A stretch of 14,874 nt of DNA from an uncultured Atopobium sp. (GCA_938036925.1 CALHVU010000042.1:1-14874), one strand, 5' to 3'; shown: positions 1 to 7,136, counted from the first letter of the stretch. Notes: generated from the letters alone by a model not told the origin. Made by a program: numbers and translations.

Positions 1-203
1 GGCGTCGATACTGAAGCAGTGCTTCCAGGCTCCATGTTACTACCCTGACGAACAGTTACTCTAACCCAACACCACCTGTTACCTCCGTAAATGCCCAATC
101 TGAGCTCTACTCGAAAATAAGAAGTACTAAATTCAGACAGTGTCTCCGTACTAATAAAATTCACGCTAAATGGATTAATGTTGCTACTCACACTTTCAAT
201 CAT
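1..203 (-). CDS. Unknown protein, 3' part cut by window edge
   Basis: An ATG at 203-201 opens a frame with no stop for 67 codons to the left edge. It is preceded by AAGGAG at 214-209, five bases away, a near-ideal ribosome binding site. The visible peptide is Ser/Thr/Asn-rich, with a stretch YFRVELRLGIYGGNRWCW around residues 29-46, and no signal peptide or membrane segment is seen. The frame is also open upstream of the ATG for about 30 codons, back to a TAA near 310-308. That part reads like real protein (KEAKDESLEAVGYRSGFCNE), so the gene may start earlier at a TTG or GTG, or be a remnant of a longer one. I do not recognise the family. It is divergent from the membrane protein gene at 500 and lies in the same AT-rich stretch. 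Confidence 0.55.
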   Translation of the reverse strand, partial: MIESVSSNINPFSVNFISTETLSEFSTSYFRVELRLGIYGGNRWCWVRVTVRQGSNMEPGSTASVST

Positions 204-414
204 ATCTACTCCTTGTTTATGCGTCTCATTACAAAATCCAGAACGATATCCCACAGCCTCTAATGATTCATCTTTTGCCTCCTTACACAAATCACATATT
301 TATTGAGTCAAATCTGATAATTCAAATCCGTCTCTAAACTAAGGACAGAAAAAGGAAGGGAATTAACCTAAAAAACTTATATAAACTTATCGATTTATGC
401 TAAGCGATGACTGA

Positions 415-443
415 TGGACTATTTTCAATCAACTATTTATAAT
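415..443 (+). promoter_or_regulatory. Sigma-70-type promoter for the membrane protein gene at 500
   Basis: A perfect TATAAT lies at 438-443. TGGACT (four of six matches to TTGACA) lies at 415-420, with exactly 17 bases between them. Transcription would start near 450, giving a leader of about 50 bases before the ATG at 500. The rest of the 204-499 gap is AT-rich and shows no further gene on the plus strand. Confidence 0.55.
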
Positions 444-499
444 GATGTGTAGAGATAGCATTGATGTTATTTCTCAAACTTGCAGAATGAGGTAATGTA

Positions 500-1135
500 A
501 TGTTTTCAAAGACTAATCGCCTTGTTCATTTACTAAGAGCGGCCATTTATTTAGCAGCTCTCTTTCTGGTGTTCTATGCAAATGAATTCATTCCGTTCGT
601 AACATATCCTATCCCAGTGTGTTTTTTAGGAGTATTGTTTTTTAGACATTGGATGGTATGTTTTATTTTAGCGGCTATAGTCATTTTTTTAATCGTGTCA
701 TCTCGCAGCTTTTTTGAGTCTTTAAACTATAGTAGAAAACTTGTACACACCGTTTTACAAACCATTGCGATAATACCTATGTCTGCATTGATTATATATA
801 TTCTTTCTACTGGAAGCTTGAACCCCCCAAGTATTAAATGGGTCCAATGTGACACCCCTAATCCTGAGACTCAAATTGCATGTGTAACTTTTACTGATGA
901 ATATTCAGATAATGTGTGGTTCTATTCAATGCCATCACTCATTTGCGAGGGAGAAATGATTGGTGGGATATATACACCTCCGCAAGAACCTGAAAAATCA
1001 GTCCTTTACTGTGACTGGCATGTCACCTGGAATAATGGAATCGGGCGCATTACTACAAATCAAGAAGTTGAAAAAATAATCAATCAAGAACATGGGGACT
1101 ATCCCTTGTTCATCATCTCAATGGGCAAGGGATAG
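500..1135 (+). CDS. Small multi-spanning membrane protein with four-cysteine C-terminal domain, unknown function
   Basis: This is a 211-aa protein starting at ATG 500, with GAGG at 489-492 seven bases upstream. The N-terminal half has hydrophobic segments at about residues 12-31, 37-48, 51-67 and 84-103, so three or four membrane spans. Residues 105-211 form a hydrophilic domain with Cys117, Cys128, Cys149 and Cys171, which could form two disulfides if it lies outside the cell. I do not recognise the family. The gene is AT-rich compared with the housekeeping genes (20 G/C in the 60 bases at 601-660), stands alone, and has its own promoter-like sequence. It looks acquired rather than core. The stop codon lies inside a perfect hairpin, described separately. 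Confidence 0.7.
   Translation: MFSKTNRLVHLLRAAIYLAALFLVFYANEFIPFVTYPIPVCFLGVLFFRHWMVCFILAAIVIFLIVSSRSFFESLNYSRKLVHTVLQTIAIIPMSALIIYILSTGSLNPPSIKWVQCDTPNPETQIACVTFTDEYSDNVWFYSMPSLICEGEMIGGIYTPPQEPEKSVLYCDWHVTWNNGIGRITTNQEVEKIINQEHGDYPLFIISMGKG
1099..1135 (+). terminator. Perfect 10-bp hairpin overlapping the stop codon
   Basis: CTATCCCTTG at 1099-1108 is exactly complementary to CAAGGGATAG at 1126-1135, with a 17-base loop. The right arm includes the TAG stop of the membrane protein. No T-run follows on the plus strand, so this is not a textbook intrinsic terminator. It could still protect the 3' end or slow release of the ribosome. Confidence 0.35.
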
Positions 1136-1286
1136 TTCCAACTAACTAACTATCTTCATGAGGGCTAATTAATTAAAGACTTTCAATATGAAAATTGTCG
1201 AGCTCTCAAAAGTTATTCGGCCGTTCTTGGAATGTTAAATCATCAAGCGAGTATACAGGGAGACTTCCCGGATTCGATTAGTTGAT

Positions 1287-2390
1287 TTAACAGTTGGCGA
1301 GAAGAACCTCTTGTAGACTCTCAACCGATAGTCCAGCGCGCGCAAGAATATTGTGGTGAACGTCTGCCTCCAAGTACGCATCGGGCATGCCTAAACGTAG
1401 TACCTGCGGACATGCACCTGAAGCACTGAGCTGCTCGACAACTGCACCGCCAAACCCACCCAAAACACTGTGCTCCTCGATAGTAATAATCACGTCAGAG
1501 TTCTGACAGATTTCCGTCAGAGATGCGTCAAGTGGCTTAATGCTCGACACGCCGTAGACCTCGATGTTTGTCCGGACGGGAGCGGTTTGCCCAGCAGCCA
1601 CCAACTGCTCAGCAGCTCGCTGAGCTGCCTCGATAACTCTACTGGTTATCGCACCCGTTGCAAGTACGGTCACGTGCCTCAGCTGAATGACGGCTGTGGC
1701 TTCGGTAGCTGCTGCTTCGGACGTCGCTGCGCCGTCTGCGACTGCTGGGTCCGCCGCACTCACCGCGCAAGCCGACTCAAAGAGTTTCTCGACACCGGAC
1801 GCATCAAAAACGTAACCATTTGGATGCAGATTGACGCCATCGCACGAGGTCATACGCACGTAAGCTGGTCGTGGATGCTTTGCAAGCTCCATAAGCGTGG
1901 CCGCAAGCTGGGCGTTATCGACCGGGCTGAACACGGAAAGCCCCGGAATGGTCCTGGTGACCGCAATGTCCTCCACAGCCATGTGAGAGGGTCCTGTAGC
2001 TGCAGATTCGCAGCCGGCAGCAACACCTACAAGCACCACGGGCGACTTCATCATGCCAAGGTTGACGCGAATCTGATCCAGCGTTCGAGAGGTCACAAAC
2101 GTGGCATAGCACGGTGCAAAAACATGAAAGCCCTCATTTGCACAGGCAGACGCCACTTCAATAAGGTTCTGCTCTGCAATTCCACACTGGATGTAGCCGT
2201 CTGGTCGAAGCTCTCGAAAGCAATCCAGATTCAAACGACGACCATAGTCGGCAACAGCAACGGCTAACAACTCGTCATCTTCAGCGAGCTTACCCATTAC
2301 CCAACCAAATACCTCTTTTGTATTCATACCTGCAAGCATCTGCGACTCTTCAGCCGAAATGCACGCTGGCTGCAAAGATGTGCCTAGCAT
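1287..2390 (-). CDS. Transketolase, C-terminal subunit
   Basis: This is the second half of a split thiamine-diphosphate transketolase, which moves two-carbon units between sugar phosphates in the pentose phosphate pathway. Numbered from the upstream ATG at 2396, the protein has CGIAEQN at 71-77 (Glu75 is the expected activator of the cofactor), GPSHMAVEDIA at 135-145 and EEHSVLGGFGGA near 307-318. These match the pyrimidine-binding and C-terminal transketolase domains. The start is chosen at the ATG at 2390-2388, because GAGGAGG at 2404-2398 is seven bases from it and only one base from the ATG at 2396. The start region overlaps the end of the preceding N-subunit gene (stop 2386-2384), which suggests translational coupling. 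An Ala-rich insertion at about 209-236, just before the C-terminal domain, is unusual. No clear terminator is seen in 1136-1286. Confidence 0.9.
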   Translation of the reverse strand: MLGTSLQPACISAEESQMLAGMNTKEVFGWVMGKLAEDDELLAVAVADYGRRLNLDCFRELRPDGYIQCGIAEQNLIEVASACANEGFHVFAPCYATFVTSRTLDQIRVNLGMMKSPVVLVGVAAGCESAATGPSHMAVEDIAVTRTIPGLSVFSPVDNAQLAATLMELAKHPRPAYVRMTSCDGVNLHPNGYVFDASGVEKLFESACAVSAADPAVADGAATSEAAATEATAVIQLRHVTVLATGAITSRVIEAAQRAAEQLVAAGQTAPVRTNIEVYGVSSIKPLDASLTEICQNSDVIITIEEHSVLGGFGGAVVEQLSASGACPQVLRLGMPDAYLEADVHHNILARAGLSVESLQEVLLANC

Positions 2391-4123
2391 GAGCATGCCT
2401 CCTCTGCAACTTTCAGATCAGACAATGCCTGTTCATAGAGGTCGTCCGTCACGCACGCGTCGTGGAACGAGACGTTATTCTCGGCAAATGAAAGTCCTTT
2501 GCCCTTTATGGTGTGAGCAATAATCGCGCGAGGCCTTGAAGTTTGCTGCTTTAATGCGTCGTACAGTGCAAGCACATCATGTCCGTCTACCTCGACAGAT
2601 TCAAAACCAAACGCATCAAACTTTCTTGCAATTGAACCGGTGTCCAAAATGGATGCGCAAGGGCCATCCAGCTGCATGCGGTTCTGGTCAACAATAACCG
2701 TCACGTTAGAGAGCTGGTTGTGGCCGATAAACGCCGCACTCTCCCAAATAGAACCCTCGTCGCACTCGCCGTCGCCCACAATACAAAAAACGCGAGAAGA
2801 AAGATCTTTTCTGCGAAGGCTTAACCCCAGGCCAGCGGCGTAGCCCAATCCCATTCCAAGGCTGCCACCAGAGATTTCAAAGCCGCGCTGAGGATCTCGC
2901 AGTGGATGCTTAAAGAGGACAGCATCGGGTCCAAAAACTCCACGGTCAATGTCCTCTTGAGAGATCATTCCTGCACGTAGAAGAGCTGGAAACAGCGCCA
3001 GCGATGTATGAGCCTTAGAGAGAATCAAGCGATCCCTAAGTTCCCACTCGCAATCCCTGTGGCCCACCTGCATAACCTTACTCAAAAGTACGGAGACAAT
3101 GTCTGCCACGGAACATGCGCCGCCAATATGGAATGGCGTTGAGCTGTAGCGATGTGCCAGCTCGATGATACCTCGACGCACCTCTAGCGCTTCGTGACGC
3201 AGATCAAACTCAAGCTGCGTGCGCTGATCAGAGTCTATTTCTGTAGAAGTCGGCGATGCGTCCACGTGCTCTGACTGGCGGACCGAAGAGATGTCCAGAG
3301 GTCCCATAGAGCCGTCTACCTGCTCAGACACACCAACAACACTCTGATGTGGGGCAAGCCAAGTCTGACTCCACTCAATACAACTACCGTCGGACAGTTC
3401 AATTACCTGCTCAAGCACAAGCAAAGCCTCATTTGGAGAACACTGCAGGTAGTCGGCATGGTCTTTGCCTGCAATTTGTGACTGATAGCGCATGCGAGAG
3501 CGCGCAATCTCTTTTTGAGAAGTTCTTTCAACCGCGTCAAAGAGCGACTCATTCTCAAAGTCTGTCTCTTCAAGCTGCGGACAAACAAGCAGGTTGGACC
3601 ATGATTCCTGGCACACCACAGGCCTATCCGAGACACTCCTAACGCGACGCAAAAAGAGCACGTCAGAGCCAATGGGAATCTCCAAGTGCTCGGCAACGGC
3701 TTGATCTGCAGGAACTACCTGCTTAAACAGGACTTCAGTTTGATACTCAAAGCCGCCATCTCTGAGCGCCGCAGCAAACGAAAGCACGGTATTTCCCGCC
3801 GCATGTCGGACGGTGTTAGAAATAACCTGCGTTGCTCGACCCTTTTGAGTAAGCAGTAAACCCTCTTTGACCAGGGATTGAATGGCTTTTCTGATGGTGC
3901 CTCGGCTAACACCATACTGCGCCATAAATTCGGCCTCAGACGGAATATACGTTCCCGCCTTCCAGTCTTCTGACAGTATTTTGACGCGCATCAAATCTGA
4001 CAGCTGAACATGGAGAGGTGTGGCAGACGACGCATTAAGCCCTCCCCTGACCTGCGGGGACAATGACTCTAGTGCTTCGTTCTCAGAAACTAAAACCGGA
4101 AAAACTCCTGTCTCAAATGACAT
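2384..4123 (-). CDS. GntR/UTRA regulator fused to transketolase N-terminal subunit
   Basis: One uninterrupted 579-aa frame carries two unrelated parts. Residues 36-100 are a GntR winged helix (PSEAEFMAQYGVSRGTIRKA with the following wing). Residues 110-255 are a UTRA effector-binding domain of the HutC type, which in relatives binds small metabolites. After a Ser/Asp-rich linker (about 262-300), residues 302-579 are the thiamine-diphosphate-binding N-terminal half of transketolase: FHIGGACS 331-338, LSKAHTS 368-374, ISGGSLGMGLG 417-427, GDGECDEG 450-457 and the NRMQLDG region 481-487. The catalytic partner half is the next gene, overlapping by a few bases. SD GGAGG lies just before the ATG. 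The linker has no stop and no ribosome site at internal Met273. I infer either an enzyme-tethered sensor that controls its own operon, or a regulator whose enzyme half has a structural role. I know both families but not this fusion. Confidence 0.88.
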   Translation of the reverse strand: MSFETGVFPVLVSENEALESLSPQVRGGLNASSATPLHVQLSDLMRVKILSEDWKAGTYIPSEAEFMAQYGVSRGTIRKAIQSLVKEGLLLTQKGRATQVISNTVRHAAGNTVLSFAAALRDGGFEYQTEVLFKQVVPADQAVAEHLEIPIGSDVLFLRRVRSVSDRPVVCQESWSNLLVCPQLEETDFENESLFDAVERTSQKEIARSRMRYQSQIAGKDHADYLQCSPNEALLVLEQVIELSDGSCIEWSQTWLAPHQSVVGVSEQVDGSMGPLDISSVRQSEHVDASPTSTEIDSDQRTQLEFDLRHEALEVRRGIIELAHRYSSTPFHIGGACSVADIVSVLLSKVMQVGHRDCEWELRDRLILSKAHTSLALFPALLRAGMISQEDIDRGVFGPDAVLFKHPLRDPQRGFEISGGSLGMGLGYAAGLGLSLRRKDLSSRVFCIVGDGECDEGSIWESAAFIGHNQLSNVTVIVDQNRMQLDGPCASILDTGSIARKFDAFGFESVEVDGHDVLALYDALKQQTSRPRAIIAHTIKGKGLSFAENNVSFHDACVTDDLYEQALSDLKVAEEACSC

Positions 4124-4162
4124 AGGTCCTCCGAAGCAAATAAGAAATTAGTCGTGCATATG

Positions 4163-4189
4163 TTAGATACAAGACAAGTAGTATACAAG
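4163..4189 (-). promoter_or_regulatory. Promoter with direct repeats, candidate GntR operator
   Basis: Read on the minus strand, CTTGTATACTA (4189-4179) and CTTGTATCTAA (4173-4163) are near-identical direct repeats with a 16-bp period. They sit 40-66 bases before the fusion gene. TTGTAT in the first repeat and TAACAT just after TTGTATC are 17 bases apart and could be the -35 and -10 elements. A repressor bound here would cover the promoter, which fits self-regulation by the GntR domain. The assignment is inferred from position and repetition only. Confidence 0.35.
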
Positions 4190-4326
4190 TTTTTAAAGGA
4201 GAGCAGAATAGGTATGGAAATAACTTTTAACGGTCTCTATTGCAGAATAAAATAAAGTTGCTTTGCTGAAGATACTTGTTCAGATTGAATAGCAAATCAC
4301 TATTGCTGTAGTAAAAGAGGCCTCTC

Positions 4327-4611
4327 ATGGTAATTGATTATGATGCTCTTTGTGACTCGTTAGATATTTCTTTTGATGCCTTAATGCGAGGAAGCAATTC
4401 TTATGCACGTGAACACGTAAAGTTACTTAAAAAGTATGGGAAAAAGCTTGATGTAAAGAAAAATATGGCTATCTACATGAGCCTTCCGAGTGATGAACAG
4501 GTTGCAATAATCCGCCGTAGAGAACTATATAAGTTCTACCCAGAGTATTTCACTTGGGATGGTCCCACTAAAAAAGCTGAGCAAGAACTTACCCCATTGT
4601 TAGAAAAATAA
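4327..4611 (+). CDS. Small hypothetical protein, 94 aa
   Basis: The ATG at 4327 is preceded by AGAGG about six bases upstream. The 94-aa product is predicted soluble and mostly helical, rich in Lys, Tyr and Leu, with no Cys pair, signal peptide or membrane segment. The C-terminal part has KFYPEYFTWDGP followed by a charged tail. I do not recognise it. The gene is AT-rich (22 G/C in 60 bases at 4381-4440), diverges from the GntR-transketolase gene, and converges on the 441-aa gene, with a palindrome between their ends. It may be a small acquired gene or a leftover of a mobile element. Confidence 0.55.
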   Translation: MVIDYDALCDSLDISFDALMRGSNSYAREHVKLLKKYGKKLDVKKNMAIYMSLPSDEQVAIIRRRELYKFYPEYFTWDGPTKKAEQELTPLLEK

Positions 4612-4645
4612 AAGCTTTAAATTTTGACCGCACTCCACTTTGTCA

Positions 4646-4670
4646 GCACTGGGACAATTTGTCCCAGTGC
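4646..4670. terminator. Perfect 25-bp palindromic hairpin between convergent genes
   Basis: Two 12-base arms (core ACTGGGACAA and its complement, plus an outer GC pair on each side) surround a single central T. The hairpin sits 4 bases beyond the stop of the 441-aa gene and 34 bases beyond the stop of the 94-aa gene, a natural place for a bidirectional terminator. No T-run follows on either strand. A twin copy lies at 7112-7136. The alternative is a dispersed palindromic repeat of the genome. Confidence 0.5.
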
Positions 4671-4674
4671 GCTC

Positions 4675-6000
4675 TTACTCAAGGAGTGATTGACTGCGTT
4701 CTAACAGACGATTCCATTCCGAGGAAATGTCGTCGTTTAGCTCGAGCAGGTTCCTGGCGTCCCTCTCTGCGACGGCTTGGAGCTCTCTTGCTCCTTGCAA
4801 TCCGAATCGCGCCCAAGCAGTGATATTCAGTTCCCCGAAGAACTTAACCCAGTTGCCCCAGGACGTTGCCGCGGCATGACCCAGATCGATCAGGCACATA
4901 GAGCCGACTCCAACCGTAAGCATTCTCTGGAGCTCGGGGCATTTTCCGACAGGAAGGCATTCTGCCCACGGAACGCTTGCGCCGAAGTGGCGCTTGATAG
5001 TGTATACAGCCCTTACGAGCAGCTCGTTTATCAGCACGGGGAAGGTCGTCGAAACTCCGTGTCTCAGATCGTAACCCTGCTCGTAGACCTGGGTCATGAC
5101 GGTCGCGAATGACTGCCATTGGCCCTTCTCGTTCGGGAACTTCCCGAAGTTGCAAAGCTCGAAAAACTCCCAGAAAGGCAGAGGAAGCCCTGTTCCGCGT
5201 CCGCTGGCGCCACTGCTGCCAGCCACATCGGACATGCAGTGCCCGAACCAATTAATCGTCCCCGCAAAGACCTTGGCCGTTAGGGTCTTGCCAATCAGCT
5301 CGACTCCGTTTCCTGTTCCAGGAACGATGGCGATCTGACCGTTATTGCTATCGAAGAACGTCGAAGTGTCAGTGAACTGGTTGCAGATGGAAGCGATGAG
5401 ACCTATGAAATCGGGGTAGTGCGATGCCGATTTCGCATGGTGGTTCTTTGGGAGCATATTTTTAATGACGCCTGCTGTGTCGGCCGACTTCACCTGGTCG
5501 TATCCGACTTTGAACACCTGCTCCAGCCTTCCTATGGCCGACGCGACATTGTTCTCGTTCCCGGGCTTCGGGTTCCAAAGCGGATTGCCATTGTCGTCCT
5601 TGAGGGTCTTCGCGAAGCGCACTACAACTGCGTCAAAAAGGTTGTCAGAGGCTTTGCCTGCCAAGCCTTCGCCAGGCGTCCCGACGAAGATAACGTCCAC
5701 TATTCCGCTGACGAGTCCGCAAGCCGCCGACAACGCATAATCGAGGGCGTCGCAGTCGACCCCTTTGTTCAGCGCCTGGGAGTACTCGAGGGCGATTTCC
5801 TTTAGCTCCCCTTCCGAGAGGAAGTCCTCGTATCTCACCGGCCTTGCAAGCATCTGGGATCTTACGATCGAATCGACCCTCTCGGCATCGAGGGTGTATC
5901 CGGATTCAAGAGCATCCAGGCACGCGTCGATGCCTGCTGTTTCGGCCTGGATAGCGCGCAACCTGTCGAGATACGGATCGCGCCTTGGTCCTGATGGCAT
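4675..6000 (-). CDS. Unrecognised 441-aa protein, second gene of TerB-linked module
   Basis: The ATG at 6000 comes one base after the stop of the upstream TerB-like gene (TAAGATG), with GGAG a few bases before it, so the two are almost certainly made together. The protein has one moderately hydrophobic Gly/Ala stretch at about 88-106 (AACGLVSGIVDVIFVG) and is otherwise mixed helical and soluble-looking. Patches that look conserved include NHHAK 186-190, HYPDFIGL 194-201, NWFGHCMSDVAGSSGASGRG 250-269 and GLPLPFWEFF 271-280. His187, His188, His194, His254 and Asp258 (an HxxxD spacing) could form a metal site, but this is inference. I cannot assign a family. Codon composition and GC resemble the core genes more than the AT-rich orphans. 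A palindrome follows the stop by four bases. Confidence 0.75.
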   Translation of the reverse strand: MPSGPRRDPYLDRLRAIQAETAGIDACLDALESGYTLDAERVDSIVRSQMLARPVRYEDFLSEGELKEIALEYSQALNKGVDCDALDYALSAACGLVSGIVDVIFVGTPGEGLAGKASDNLFDAVVVRFAKTLKDDNGNPLWNPKPGNENNVASAIGRLEQVFKVGYDQVKSADTAGVIKNMLPKNHHAKSASHYPDFIGLIASICNQFTDTSTFFDSNNGQIAIVPGTGNGVELIGKTLTAKVFAGTINWFGHCMSDVAGSSGASGRGTGLPLPFWEFFELCNFGKFPNEKGQWQSFATVMTQVYEQGYDLRHGVSTTFPVLINELLVRAVYTIKRHFGASVPWAECLPVGKCPELQRMLTVGVGSMCLIDLGHAAATSWGNWVKFFGELNITAWARFGLQGARELQAVAERDARNLLELNDDISSEWNRLLERSQSLLE

Positions 6001-6001
6001 C

Positions 6002-7009
6002 TTAGCTCTCCATGCTGGCGGCTATCTCCGCCTTCTGTGCAAGCAGGTTCGCAATCTGGAGCTCGATGCTGGCGATGTCACGCCTGCTCACATGCAGCTC
6101 CTCCAGCTGCTTGAGACGGTCCTTCTCGAGCTCGATTGCCTTGATGAGGTTCTCAGTGATCTCCTGCTTGGTCATATTGTCCTTCTGCTGCTGTTTGATG
6201 GCAGCCTGGAGCTTCTTCTTGTCATGGGCGGCGGTGATATTCTCCTTGACGCTGATTCCGACAGCTGCGGCGCTACCGCCTGCAACTGCACCCGCGGTGA
6301 TGATCGCAGCCGTTCCAGCGGCCACGCCACCTCCTCCTGCTGCAATAGCTCCGCCGCCAAGCGCGGCCAAGCCTGCGTTTACCGCGGCAATTCCTGTCAA
6401 GCCTTGCATGCCGCCGATCGCCGCGCCGATTGCGGGAGCAGCCACTCCAGCGGTGACGGCGCAAATCGCAACGCCTGCCGCAATCGCCCCGACTCCCATG
6501 GCGGCCTTCGCAATCGTCGCTTTCTTGGAGACGTCGAATCCCTGCATCGCCATGTACAGCTCGTACATGGTCTTCTCGGCCTTGTCCTCCTTGATGCCCA
6601 TCGCCTTAGCGACCTTCATCATCGCCCTGTCCTCCTCGGCGAGCTGATATCCCTTTAGGTAGGTAAGCGCGGCCATCTCCTCAAAGAGCTGCTGACGGTA
6701 CTCCCTTGATCCAGCAGTGGCAAAGGAGTCGATGGAGGCATCGGGATCATCGTTAATCTCATGCTCCATATAGGTGAGGGTGGACTCGTTGATTCCGAGC
6801 GCACATGCCGTGCCTTCAACGAGCGCCTTCTCGTCCCCGGTGTAGTCGGCATCGACTAGTGAGATGTAGTAGAGGCCCTTAACGAATCCGAGGCGCTCCT
6901 CCTGGCTGCCGACCTTCTTGCGAAGCTGGATGACAGCCTCGAGGGTTTGGTCGTCCGCATCAGCGACCATCATGTTTATCGGGTTCTTCTTGACTTCTTT
7001 GATACCCAC
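6002..7009 (-). CDS. TerB-like / Gly-Ala-rich membrane / coiled-coil protein
   Basis: The start is GTG at 7009-7007, with GGAGG about four bases upstream. The overlapping ATG at 7012 is out of frame. The 335-aa protein has three parts. Residues 38-150 are helical, with two TerB-like segments: LYYISLVDADYTGDEKALVE near 46-65 and MAALTYLKGYQLAEEDRAMM near 112-131. TerB domains are known from tellurite-resistance and stress or defence operons. Residues 164-252 are almost only Gly, Ala, Val and Ile, with glycine-zipper spacing suited to packed membrane helices or a pore. Residues 260-335 are a charged coiled coil. It is the first gene of a pair with the 441-aa protein. I infer a membrane-associated sensor or effector module. 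The TerB match is by pattern only, and the Gly/Ala part could also be a soluble linker. Confidence 0.75.
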   Translation of the reverse strand: MGIKEVKKNPINMMVADADDQTLEAVIQLRKKVGSQEERLGFVKGLYYISLVDADYTGDEKALVEGTACALGINESTLTYMEHEINDDPDASIDSFATAGSREYRQQLFEEMAALTYLKGYQLAEEDRAMMKVAKAMGIKEDKAEKTMYELYMAMQGFDVSKKATIAKAAMGVGAIAAGVAICAVTAGVAAPAIGAAIGGMQGLTGIAAVNAGLAALGGGAIAAGGGGVAAGTAAIITAGAVAGGSAAAVGISVKENITAAHDKKKLQAAIKQQQKDNMTKQEITENLIKAIELEKDRLKQLEELHVSRRDIASIELQIANLLAQKAEIAASMES

Positions 7010-7053
7010 ATTTCCTCCCTATCGTCTCTGCTGAACGTTGGTTGGTTTTCATT

Positions 7054-7059
7054 ATTCTA
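7054..7059 (-). promoter_or_regulatory. Possible -10 element for the TerB module
   Basis: On the minus strand TAGAAT (7059-7054) matches the -10 consensus at five of six bases and lies about 45 bases before the GTG start at 7009. No convincing -35 box is found at the usual distance, so the promoter may depend on an activator or be weak. Confidence 0.3.
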
Positions 7060-7111
7060 CATATCTGGAACCGGCTAAAGACAAAACGCCCAACAGTTCC
7101 TAATTGCAGCC

Positions 7112-7136
7112 CTACTGGGACAAATTGTCCCAGTAG
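7112..7136. terminator. Perfect 25-bp palindromic hairpin, twin of the one at 4646-4670
   Basis: Two 12-base arms share the core ACTGGGACAA with the copy at 4646-4670. The central base is A instead of T, and the outer pair is CT/AG instead of GC/GC. Both copies therefore keep perfect pairing despite different outer bases. It begins immediately after the TAG stop of the zinc-ribbon remnant on the minus strand and lies upstream of the TerB module. No T-run follows. It may be a terminator or a dispersed palindromic repeat. Confidence 0.5.

Noticed and set aside
1470..2267. Plus-strand ORF of 265 codons opposite transketolase C
   Set aside because: Antisense shadow of a gene with intact family motifs. 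Cys/Arg-rich with no recognisable pattern.
5765..6658. Plus-strand ORFs of 297 and 211 codons opposite the TerB module
   Set aside because: They mirror the Gly/Ala-rich and helical regions of the minus-strand genes, which have proper SD sites and tight spacing. The plus frames have none.
4675..7009. TerB module as a foreign island by GC content
   Set aside because: Hand counts (34/60 at 5101-5160, 40/60 at 6301-6360) are close to mfd (37/60 at 13201-13260), so composition does not set it apart from the core.
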